From NCBI GenBank assembly GCA_002794775.1, contig NBAY01000005.1:558001-622000 (forward strand): DNA of 64,000 nt, read 5' to 3'. Below the pieces are notes generated by a model, which made no database searches, was not told the origin of the DNA, and was given only the letters and a program-made list of their open reading frames with translations. Positions within the stretch are counted from its first letter, which is position 1, and each line of letters starts with the position of its first letter. Of the stretch, positions 11,701 through 21,218 are shown one piece after another. This stretch comes from Porodaedalea pini. Taxonomy: Eukaryota; Basidiomycota; Agaricomycetes; Hymenochaetales; Hymenochaetaceae. A program made the translations under genes and the position numbers.

Positions 11701-12614
11701 AGATGGCTCAGTCATAGAACGAGAGGGCGTTCCCACCGGCGGCCACGGATTCTCCATCATGCATAACCGACGCGAACTAGCGTCCTTTACTTCGAGCGCA
11801 CACACCCAAAGCAATATTCTCTACGAAGAGCAACAAGCTCTTATTGCTGGCATCTCGCGCTTTAACTCCCTATTAGCGCACTGCACACTCCCCTGTCACC
11901 TGCGTGTCGTCACCGACTCTGCAAATTGCGCCCGACTTATTTTCTCGGCGAGCACAGTCCATGCCGCCTTTATCACCGCATTCCGCAGATTCTGCGGTAT
12001 TTTTTTTGGCTTTACATCACCCCGCCTCCACCATCACGGTGCAATGGTTGCCTTCCCATGTCGGGCTACCAGGCAACTCGCGAGCAGACCACCTCGCATC
12101 CCAAGCCTCTCAATCGCAGCGCAGAATTCCGGCGCCCACCACATTACTCAATCTACACGCGCGATTCTCCGCCGACCTACTGGCCAAATGGCAGAACCGT
12201 GTCCTAAACCTCCGACACCATCGCAGCGCCACCACCGCGCCGTTTATACTCTATCCAAGGCGTCAACTACGACCCTTCCTGAGGCTTCACCCTGAGAAGC
12301 GCATCCCTCGTCATCTCCAGTCGAGAGCGATTGGGATCCTCCTCAACACCCACGACATGCATGACCGAGATCTTCCACGCCGCTGCCCGGACCCCCTCTG
12401 TATCAAACATGACGTCCATCATATCCTTAACGTTTGCCCATATTTTTCGCAATTTCGTCGCCAAATCTTCCAAACACCTACCCTTCCCCTTTTATTTGCA
12501 AACTGGTTTGCCCCTTCCAATTTCATGTTACTCATTCAATTCGCATATTTCTCCTTTCGACGTCCTCCCGACGCTATGCCTTATTACTCAGACCTTCCCC
12601 CCGAACTTATATAG
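8792..12614 (+). CDS. LINE ORF2: endonuclease / reverse transcriptase / RNase H, one apparent frameshift
   Basis: Makes target-primed cDNA. Endonuclease signs: SILSLNVRRSE, CLQEVP, YIWNVYNTPS, FVRDFNRHSALW (Arg where GDFN is usual), STIDLVIS, SDHLPLIF. Reverse transcriptase: FRPIALVDTMGKLFE, QHGCRKALSALTA, MDIQGFFDNISHPLL, GVPQGSPLSPLIS and the catalytic YMDD (LINEs mostly have F/YADD). RNase H: LFTDGSVIERE, EEQQALIAG, VVTDSANCARL. The last RNase H motif, WLPSHVGLPGNSRADHLASQ, is in the +1 frame, as is the Cys/His tail CPDPLCIKHDVHHILNVCP. The switch falls at a run of eight T (12000-12007). In the starting frame the protein stops at 12295; in the +1 frame it runs to 12614. One extra T, a sequencing error or a programmed shift would explain it. 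Confidence 0.88.
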
Positions 12615-12773
12615 TCCCACCCTTTTCTTTTAAACAACGACCATTCTTCACGATATCGCAAACACGCATTCAGCATCTACGTAGCTCTCTTCCCTTTTTC
12701 TTTTTCATTTTTCCCCTTCCTTTTTTTCTATCGTCTTAGTAGTGTCTTCGTGCAGAGTAGTGCAAATTATTAG

Positions 12774-12784
12774 AAATGAGTCAC
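12774..12784. repeat. right target-site duplication of the retrotransposon
   Basis: Second identical copy of AAATGAGTCAC. It runs directly into GTG, completing a CACGTG box (12782-12787) that the left copy lacks. Confidence 0.85.
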
Positions 12785-12787
12785 GTG
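12782..12787. promoter_or_regulatory. CACGTG E-box upstream of NIC96
   Basis: CACGTG, the core of bHLH/Cbf1-type sites, lies 75 bp upstream of the NIC96 start. Three of its bases belong to the target-site duplication, so before the insertion this box was shared with POL12; now only the NIC96 side has it. Motif-based inference. Confidence 0.3.
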
Positions 12788-12862
12788 CCTTCCCATTTCC
12801 TGTCTGTACATGTTGAAGCAGCACCTGCTCACAAGTGCTGCTTCTTGACAAGTACTACTATC

Positions 12863-15800
12863 ATGACTGACCTATCTGCGTTGCTAGAGTCTTCAAAAGC
12901 TCTAACAGCCCACTTGGCGCGACCAGATCTTCCTTCCGTCAACCTTTCCCTTGATCAAATCGAGGCCCAGTCACGACGTCTCGTTTCTCGACAGCCTGGT
13001 ACTTCGACCGATAATGACAGGGCGTAAGTAGCTCTGAATAGCATGCATTCATAAGTCTTAACAACCGGATAGAAACTACATACTGGCCCAAGCACATGTC
13101 GACGCGCCAGCTCTAGCCAACTCCATCGCGCATCTCAACACTTCAACCACATTTTCCCCCTTGCAGCCACTTCACGACACTGATGTCGCCGGTTTCCTTC
13201 GTCATGCACATGAACAGAATCTCATTTCAACTATCGAGGAGGGTCGTCGCGAGACTCAGGAAGATTTTTATCGTGTTCTTGAAGACCGCAGCAGGCGTGA
13301 TTGGGAGGCCCGCAAGAAACGCATTTTCGAAGAGCTTGGAGGACGCGTGGGTGGTGTGGAGGGAAAGGCGAATGGTGAACTCAGGAAATCTATGAGGGCG
13401 AGTACTACACTTGGAGTGAGTTATCCTTAAGCTCAATCTCGACACACTGTATCTTACGTTCGTATAGCAATCAACTGCAGGACCTCTGTCAAATAATCTG
13501 CAGATGCAGAGCAAAATGCTCGCGTACGACTTCGCCGTTACTGAGCTCAATAAAGCAAGATTGCGCGGGACGTCTTTTCCTGTAGTGCATACGCTTTATA
13601 AAATATCCCGCGATATCTCTACCGACGTTCGTTCTCCTTTCCTTTTCTCGCAAGTCTTCGGCCTCACCTTCCATCTCAGCGCTCCTCGCAGCTACCCCAG
13701 CTTTTCCATACGCTCACCAAAATCACTGCCGAGCCACCCGCTCTACCACCTCTTGAACATGCCGGCGCGCATATTCTCAATGCGCCGCGCTTCGAGCGTA
13801 AATACGCCCGTGTGTACCTCGGCGACCCAGAAGCGCGCGACGCCGCTGCGCTCCGTGTGCAAATTGTTACAGGCGCACGCGCGGCGCTTGAGGAACAATA
13901 CTGGGACGTACTCGAGCGAACTGTGCAGGCACGACCAGCCGATGCGCGTCTCGGCGGCGATCCCAGCGTTGCCAACCACGTTCGGGCGTTCTTACTGCTG
14001 CGGTATTACCGCGGCGGTGAATGGGAGGAACGAATTGAGGTGTGTGTGTTTATTATTTGCATTTTCTGGATCTTGATTGAAAAAGTCGACTCCAGCTCGT
14101 CGGGAGTCAGCCGTTATGGGCAAAGCTGTTTTACCTTGTTCGAACCGGACACCTCAAAGAAGCATTGAACGAAGCAATCACCCACCAAAGGGCGCTTGAT
14201 CACCGTGAACCAAGCTTCGTAACCTACTTCAAGACGTGGGTCGAATCGCCAAATGGAAGGTTAGTCTTTGTTCTCGTATTCTGTCTATTCAATTTCATGA
14301 TCGCAATTTCAGGCTTCCGAAGACAGCTCGTGACCATCTGCAATCGACATACAACACGCACATGTTGAACTCGGCGACAGCGGACCCGTTTAAACTCGCG
14401 CTATTCCGACTGATGGGCAAACTCGACCCTGCGCGTCGGAGCATCCCGCTCGTTACCGCGACAGCGGAGGACTGGCTATGGTTCCAGCTCACGATGGTCG
14501 ACGAGGAAGAGGCGGGAGGTCTACGCGCTCTCGCAGAAGTCCTCATGAGCTACGGCGAACGCCATTTTGATGGGCTGCCAAACCAGCGCCGTCTTGGAAT
14601 GTGGGCAAATGTACTGCTTCTGTGCGGGCAATTCGAGAGGGTTTGTTTTTGTTTTTCTTCAGTAATCTTCCGTGATTAACGACAGGGCTATAGGCTGTGG
14701 CTGCGTTAGATGAGAACCCGGAGACGAAGGTAGAGGCCGTTCACCTGGCAATCGCTCTCGCATATCATGGTCTCCTCCGCGTGCCATCACGGAGTGAAGC
14801 TTCTGACTACGACATTCGTGCGTACTGCGTTGTTATTATTTCCTATGGTGCTGACAATTTACAATCTAAGTCTGGCTCTCACCTACGTCCCCTCCGGCCC
14901 TGAATCTTGCTGCGCTCATTCATAAGTATGTCCGCCCTTTCACCAAGCATGACTCGCAGCACGCACTGCAGTACGTCGCGTGTATATGTCTTTCGGCGGA
15001 CCAGGGCGACGGCGTAGGCAAGGAACAGATTGAGTACGCTTGGTCAGAGGTGCGCAAGGTTGTCGTTCTTGCTGAGGGCGCAGGCTGGGATGAGCTTGTC
15101 GGCGGCCTGCGGCCAGACGGAACGCGTTTCGTAAGTGTATTTATTGCATCGTTCAACCGATAGCTCTAACAGCCGCACTTACTGTATGTACAGGCGGGAA
15201 CAATCGAGCAGATGTCACAGCTCCTCCTGCTCAAGGACAGCGACGACTACAATGACAAAATCGTGCGCGCAGCTGCAGGGCTGTGCGAGCGTGAGCGGCG
15301 TACACTCGAGGCGATCAAGCTCTACAATATTGCCGGCGCACACGAGACGGTCGTCGCATGCCTCGCCCAGGCACTGGGCGACGTCGTCTCGCAACCAGAT
15401 GGTGGCGGAGAAGAAGGTCGTCGCATTGAGGCCACTGCGCGGGAAATCTACTACCATTACGCACGCCTTAACCGCGCGGCAGGACGGGCACGCGATGCAG
15501 TGGGCGTCTTGTTGCGTTTGCGTGAGGCGGCAGCAGCAAAGGAAGCTGGAAGATTCGAGGCCGCGCTTGAGGCAATCGAAGCGACAGACCTAGTGCCATT
15601 CGAGGGTGATGCGGCGCGCTTGAACCGTCGTGCAGCGGAGTTCGAGGCGACGTACGACGATGCAGTAAAAGCGCAACCTGCCAACCTACCTCCCGCTTAC
15701 GATGGAGATTTTGTCAGAGCTGCACCAGAAGATTAAGAATTCGGCGATGGCAGAGGCTAGCAAGAAGATGGTGCGTAAATTTCACTTCTCCTATGGCGGG

Positions 15801-15949
15801 TGCTAATGTTCTCATACTATCTACAGGCTTTGGACAATTTGCGAGTGAAGTCACGTTCTCTCGTCATGTTCGCGGGTATGCTGCGCTTCAGGATGTTGCC
15901 AGAGGTCTATTCGTATCTAGCTCGGTTGGACGTTGAGATCGCGCTATAG
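12863..15949 (+). CDS. NIC96: nucleoporin NIC96/NUP93, with an apparent frameshift near the 3' end
   Basis: Alpha-helical scaffold nucleoporin of the inner ring of the nuclear pore. It starts MTDLSALLESSKALTAHLAR. Exons 1 (12863-13023), 2 (13073-13415) and 3 (from 13468) join in phase. Family landmarks follow: RFERKYARVYLGDPEARDAA, QPLWAKLFYLVRTGHLKEAL, AEDWLWFQLTMVDEEEAGG, YGERHFDGLPNQRRLGMWAN, KVEAVHLAIALAYHGLL, LAALIHKYVRPFTKHDSQHA and EIYYHYARLNRAAGRARDAV. The C-terminus reads NLPTYLPLTMEILSELHQKI, then SRSLVMFAGMLRFRMLPEVY. The frame holding EFEATYDDAVKA and the frame holding RNLPTYLPLTMEIL differ by +1, with no usable intron between (15661-15740). As the protein is essential in yeast, an error in the consensus is likelier than a null gene. 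Confidence 0.88.
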
Positions 15950-16112
15950 GCAGTCTTTTATTTCTGACTTGTATCCTATCCTTGATGTGTTATCCACATA
16001 TAACGATATTTTTCATCTATCCGTCACACAAATAAGGTTTCAAACGTACAGAAAGCATACAGCTACACAGCAAATGAGGGTATGTGTACAATGACAAAGG
16101 ACCTCCAACACA

Positions 16113-17137
16113 TTAGCTCGCAGCCTTTACTGGTGCTTTCCTCTTCTTCATCACCTTTATGCCTAATACATTCGCTGTACCTGTTTTCCGCTTCTTCGCC
16201 ACTGGAGCTGCGTCTTTCGATGCTAACAACGATTTGGCGTTCTCTGAAAGTAGCTTATGGAGCTCTGGCTCCTCACCATCCGCTTTCCGCTTAATTATGG
16301 CGGAGGGTGGTGGAGGTGACGGAGTGTCCTCGTCAGACGGCGAGACCTGTGGCTTCGCCAGACTCGACGGACCTGGTCCCGTAGAGCCGACCCTTGAGAA
16401 TATCTCTCGAACCAGTTTCTCGTCCTCCTCATCCTCCAAGCGCTTTGCTAGCTCCTCTTCCTTCTCCACCTCATCCCGCGCGAGCTTGTCCAGGAGCTCC
16501 GCACCGCCGGCTGCTGCCACGCGTTCGTTGCGAGCATTCCGTGCGCGAATGTCTTGCAGTGCATCCAGTACGTCCATCTCGCGCTTCGAGTCCAGCGTAC
16601 GGTTCTCGAGCGCCTGCATCGGGTTGTTCTCCTCCGCTTCTAACCGTGCGAGCTTGTCTTCCTCCTCCGCGGCAGCCTCGTCACGCCATGGCTCGAAGTT
16701 GCGCGACGCACCATGCTCGGCGGCGTAGTCGGTGTTCTTTGGGTCCGTCTTGAATGTGATCTCCGCGGAGCATAGAGTACATTTGATGTAGAAACGGAAG
16801 ATTTTGATCCCATAGTAGTCTTCACCCTCGACAGTCTCCTTTCGTGCATTGAACTTCTTGCCCTTGTAAATATACTCGCCGCAAGTGTTACAGCGCCTGC
16901 AAAGGACATGCCAGAAGTCAGAAAAGAACAAAAACATGTGTGCTGTAACGTACTTACATTGAAAATGGTGCCATGAGACGAACAACCTGCTGCGAATTCT
17001 TGGGCACCTTCCGTCGAGGGATCAAGGACGGGTCGAAGTCCGGCGGAATATACTTGTTGAGCACTAGATTGAATCAAATGTGAGCAATGTATCCAAGACG
17101 CTGCGATAAAAAGAGGCCTACCTTTTCGTTCAGCCAT
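16113..17137 (-). CDS. YJU2: pre-mRNA splicing factor YJU2 (CCDC94/CWC16 family)
   Basis: A step-one splicing factor that joins the spliceosome's Prp19-linked core and stabilises the branch helix. A tiny first exon encodes MAERK. The second gives [19 protein letters not shown] and [12 protein letters not shown]. The third gives [20 protein letters not shown] and [18 protein letters not shown]; the two CxxC pairs form the zinc-binding site. Next are [17 protein letters not shown] and a long charged coiled-coil region ([36 protein letters not shown]). The tail is basic ([18 protein letters not shown]) and probably a nuclear localisation signal. Two introns, about 50-60 bp each. The gene converges on NIC96, with only 163 bp between the two stops. 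Confidence 0.92.
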
Positions 17138-17887
17138 GTTGAGAGACTTAGGTGTGCTTGGTAGTTCAACTCAAGATGGTCGTCGAGGTTTAAGACGAAG
17201 CTTCGGAAGGCAGGTCCTGATGATGAGTCATCAAGCAGCTTCACGATTGCACGTGGCTTTAGTTTCCCAAATGCAGAAACTTCGAGTTTGGGCCTTCGGG
17301 CCTTTGGCCCTTTGAAGGCGCCGTCCAGATAATTTCTTCTGACCAACATCACTCTCAAGGACCAACGACCGCGACGCATATGACACCTTCCTCAATGGCT
17401 TTGATGATCTGTGATTGATGCCGACAACTATAAAACTTCCTGGCAGGACTGGCCACCATGATGGAACGCGCGGCGGAACTTGAGTCTACCTGGCAAAATA
17501 TGAGACCACCGAACGAAACATGGCGAATTCGATAAGACCACGGAAGGCTACATTGGTGCTCTGATTAATGGAGACTTGGCTCGAACGATACGACAGTAGT
17601 CGACTCCCGAACTCCTGCGTGAATAGCACAAACAATTCTGAGCAAAAATTCACTACAGGTTTCAAGTTTGAATCAGAAGACACATGTTTTTATTGGGTTG
17701 TCAGAATTGCATCCTTGTCAGTGCTAGTGAGATGTTGCTTTGATTGTGCTTAAGCATGACGAAAGGCCATGTCGGATATATGAAGATACAAATACAGGTT
17801 CTGGGACAAACATGGATAGCTACAGTACCTATCTACAACTCAGATAGAATCGATAGAATAGACTCGCATGAAATCAAAGTCCAGATA
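17138..17887. other. intergenic stretch, YJU2 promoter and F-box 3' side
   Basis: About 750 bp between YJU2 and the F-box gene. A 101-codon minus-strand frame (17074-17379) overlaps the YJU2 start and has no recognisable domain. Nothing else was identified. Confidence 0.45.
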
Positions 17888-20054
17888 TCATCTGTCAAAA
17901 TGCTCCAGTCCCGGCATCTCATAGTCAATTGGTACGTCCTTGCGCTCCATCCATGCCGCATCATCGCCTCCGAGGTCGACGCCAGTCCCGCAATCCAGCC
18001 GACGGCGCGTCGGGAGGTCTTTCAGATCGATTCCGCCTTTCCCACGGACGACGACGAAGTGCTCGCCGTGCCATCCAATGAAATCGAGCGAAGGCACTTC
18101 AGCGGCGACGCACCGCACGCTCCCATACCACAGGTCCGTTTGCACCTGGAATTCCTTCTCAGACATTACCGAGATCTGTGGTCGGCGCCGTCGCGAGTTG
18201 TGTAGGTGTAACATCCCGAGAGAGTGGAAGCGCGAGAAGAGGTAGGCATATCCTTCCTGTACAATGAATGAAGTTAGAAGACTGCTTAAGAAGGAGCGTG
18301 AGGAAAAAAATACGATTGGTCTGTCTGAGACAACGGTAGATAAATGAAGAGCGACCATATATTTTGGGATCGTGTTGATTAGTTTCATGATAGCCACGTC
18401 GTTCAAATTGGCGATCCTGACTCGAAGGACCCTCAAGCTTTTGAGGCCAGGAAGGATTCCTTGCACAAGATCCCAAGGGCAATCCCCCAAGTCCAAGCGC
18501 CTGAGCTTCGGCCTCTGCCTCAAGAACTGTGTGACGCTCCTGAACAGATCTCGATCATCGTCATGCCCGACAAGCACGAATCGGAAGACCTCGAGGTGTG
18601 GCAAGAACGTGTGTTGGCCAGCAATAACGTGATCGCTTCCGAACACCACGCTCGCAGAGCCAGGTTCTTCGAATGTCCCATGGAGCGTGAGGCTTTGCAA
18701 GTTGTGTGCGTGCGCGATGCGTGATAGGACTATGTGTGAGATGCGCGTGTCGACGAGGTCGAGGCGCGTGAGGTTCCGGATCGAGACGGACTCAAATGCG
18801 CGGTCCCAACTGTGTTCGCGCTTGAGATACGCGCCCAGACAGAGATGTTGAAGACTGGACTCGTTGTTATCGAGCACGTTGCGCACCTCGCCCATGTCGG
18901 CCCAGCCATCATCATCTTCGGCGCGGAGCGTAAATTTGCGGAGGTTGCGGAAGGCAGAGACGCCCTCGGCATCAAAATGCCAGCCACTGATAGATGCATT
19001 AGAAGAGTGCATTGTAATCGGAAGAATAGCTCACATCAGTCCTAGACTCTGGAGATTTGGATGACTTTCTAAGACTGCCTCCACATCTTTTTCCCGAAGC
19101 TCCGGGTAACCGATCCATTCGAATTCTTTTAGGGCAGTGAAGAAAGGGAGAGCTTCGCGGAATAATCCTGTGAGATCATATCAGTACAGAGTCATGACAG
19201 CAGAGAAGCTCCATACTCACTCAGCATCAAATCCAAGATATCGCCCTCCTCGTATGCCCAATGTATCCTGAGTGTCTTAACTCTTTTAGCGAAAGCCGGG
19301 TCCTTCTTCACCCTTGAAAACAGGTCCAACCCCTTGTTGACGGTGTCCATTTGATCATCACCAAAGAACAAGTCCAGCGCGTGGAATATGTGTCTCTGGG
19401 CAATTTCGCGGTGGGAGGAAGAAAGGAACAGCCAGGTTCGGAGATGATAGCGAGGGATGTACCGCGCGATGCGCTCCCAGATCTCAAGTGGGGCTCTCTG
19501 GCATGCGGGCTCGTGCATGAAGTGTATCTGAATCAGACACTGTTCAGGCGTGTTTCGATGAATAAAGTACAGCACTAACGAGGTTATCTTTGCGGAGCTG
19601 AGCTTGCGCTTCCCGGTTTGACGGGTCGAGGATAGTCACAGCCTGGTAATCTTCTAAGAGGTGAGCATTGCTCTAGATATCATAAAGGGCTGGGCACACC
19701 TTGATGAGCTTGTGCGAGCAAACGTTCAGCAGCCATCCGTCTTGCATTCCCTCGAGCAAGTTGTGCTCGACTGACATCCTCATTCGAGATACCCGGTGTC
19801 CGTAGAAACACCTCCAAATATCGCTCGACCCTTTCTCCATACCTACTCCGCACCAATAAGCAAATAGATTGTTCTCATCACCGAACAAAAGTCAACACGC
19901 ACTGTCCATCCTGTATCATCGACAGCGACGTGTTGAGCAGCAATGCCGCCTTTTGCTCGGTGCTCATTGCCTGCACGGCGTCGAACACGGCCGGGGTGAG
20001 GTCATCCTGGGGTGCTGGAGATGCCATGGGCTTGCTGGATGGTGGGCGTGGCAT
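17888..20054 (-). CDS. TPR / F-box / LRR-like protein
   Basis: A probable substrate adaptor of an SCF ubiquitin ligase. Exon 1 starts MPRPPSSKPMASPAPQDD and continues AVFDAVQAMSTEQKAALLLN. After an intron comes YGERVERYLEVFLRTPGIS, then QLARGNARRMAAERLLAQA, then DYQAVTILDPSNREAQAQL, which looks like one or two TPR helices. A 52-bp intron (19528-19579) joins this in phase 0 to the F-box exon: APLEIWERIARYIPRYHLR, TWLFLSSSHREIAQRHIF. Without that intron the two parts would look like two genes only 25 bp apart. The rest shows leucine-rich spacing (LQSLTLHGTF, KLRRLDLGDCPWDLVQGI, LKSLRVLRVRIANL). The order resembles yeast Dia2/Pof3 proteins, but direct orthology is not claimed. Targets are unknown. 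Confidence 0.75.
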
Positions 20055-21218
20055 CGCAAGGAGCGAGTGTTCATAAGCTCGACTGTGCTATCCCAAGACC
20101 ATGGTAATGGCGTCCACGCCAAGGCATCGGCTCGTCGCCTTCTCACGGCTTCTCCACTGCACGCCATGAGGAGCAAAAGCTAGAGCATTCTGAACACCAG
20201 AAGATTGCGACTAGACGAGGACATATTTTTTGTTTTAATAAGAAAACACGAAGACGCTCTATCTCTTCATAAATTTATTACGGAGTTGTACGCTATTTTC
20301 TGGCTGTGTTACTCAGCGTCTCAGCGGAAGCATTTCGGTCAATGCCGATGGCGGTGAAGGGACCTACAAACCGTCTGCGCTTCAAGCTTCTGAAGCATGC
20401 GGATTGGATACTTCACTGTAAAATGACATTCTCATCGACATAATCGTAGAGAATGACTACGAACTTCAATAATAGAATATTATAGGCTAGTCTGTAGATG
20501 CTCACTATGTTTTTCTTCGTTCGAATTGCCAGCCTTTGGCAGTGGCAGTATCTCACACGCGACACCAGCCTGTCAGCCTCAGTCCAAGAGTCATAAAAGA
20601 AAGTAACACAGGCGACCAGCCAGAAAATTCCTCGCTCTTCTCTGCTTCATCATCATACCGCCTTCCTTACCTCTACCTTTCGGTCTACTTTCTCGGCGTT
20701 GCTTCTTACCAGCGTGCATACTTCCGATCTCGATTGTTTGGTCGGGCTTTGTAATAACCCGCAGCTCATCTGAGACAGCTATAGCATGACTTCTGAGAAT
20801 ATCCTACGACCGGATTGTTCCTAATGGATGGTTGACTAAATTTCCTTCGAGTGCGTGCTGTGCTTCAATGCCAGGGGGTTTAAAGCAGTTTCGATCCCGT
20901 AAAAATTCATACTATACATGTAGATGATTTGTAAATGTCAGATACGGTATGTATATGTACACACACATATATTGGTACCTTTTCGTTTGCGATGACATCG
21001 AGAATATTAATGGCACTCAAGCAGGTTTCTAAATAGACGCCAATTAGACGCTAGGTGGCTATGTACGATCGAAGTTGCCTTATTCAGCGCGCGCAGTATC
21101 GCAGCCGTCATGCTACTTTGTCCTTCTTGCTCACCATTGACTATGCTCACGACTGTTACGATCTAACGACTCACAATTCCGGGCTTGATTGAAACTCTCA
21201 ACACACGTATACTTCCAG
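20055..21218. other. intergenic stretch between divergent genes
   Basis: About 1.16 kb between the F-box gene (minus) and the ABC transporter (plus), presumably holding both promoters. It is AT-rich in parts (20221-20290, 20920-20980). A 72-codon frame at 20536-20754 shows no domain. A tRNA B-box-like GTTTCGATCCC near 20890 lacks a matching A box and acceptor stem. Confidence 0.45.

Larger units (their letters stand above)
6480..12773 (+). mobile_element. full-length non-LTR (LINE) retrotransposon, Tad1-like
   Basis: A 6,294-bp element bounded by the perfect 11-bp duplication AAATGAGTCAC. It has a short 5' leader of 68 bp, ORF1 (6548-8791) with zinc-knuckle motifs, ORF2 (8792-12614) with apurinic-type endonuclease, reverse transcriptase, RNase H and a C-terminal Cys/His motif, and a T-rich 3' region that ends in TTATTAG rather than a poly(A) tail. 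No LTRs are present. The domain order fits the fungal Tad1/I-type LINEs; the exact clade would need an RT tree. Perfect duplications and nearly open frames point to recent insertion. It sits between the divergent genes POL12 and NIC96, reading toward NIC96. Confidence 0.9.

Noticed and set aside
6480..12773. LTR retrotransposon or retrovirus-like element, suggested by the YMDD motif
   Set aside because: No long terminal repeats, protease or integrase; an APE endonuclease precedes the reverse transcriptase and an 11-bp target duplication is present, all typical of LINEs.
16159..16728. 189-codon plus-strand Ser-rich frame
   Set aside because: It is the antisense of the YJU2 coiled-coil region; a Ser-rich reverse of Glu/Asp/Arg codons is an expected shadow.
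17074..17379. 101-codon minus-strand frame upstream of YJU2
   Set aside because: It overlaps the YJU2 first exon and first intron and has no recognisable domain.
19351..20183. Plus-strand frames over the F-box gene
   Set aside because: They are shadows; the minus strand gives a spliced, domain-bearing product over the same bases.
20870..20900. tRNA-like B box (GTTTCGATCCC)
   Set aside because: No A box at the right distance and no acceptor-stem pairing on either side.
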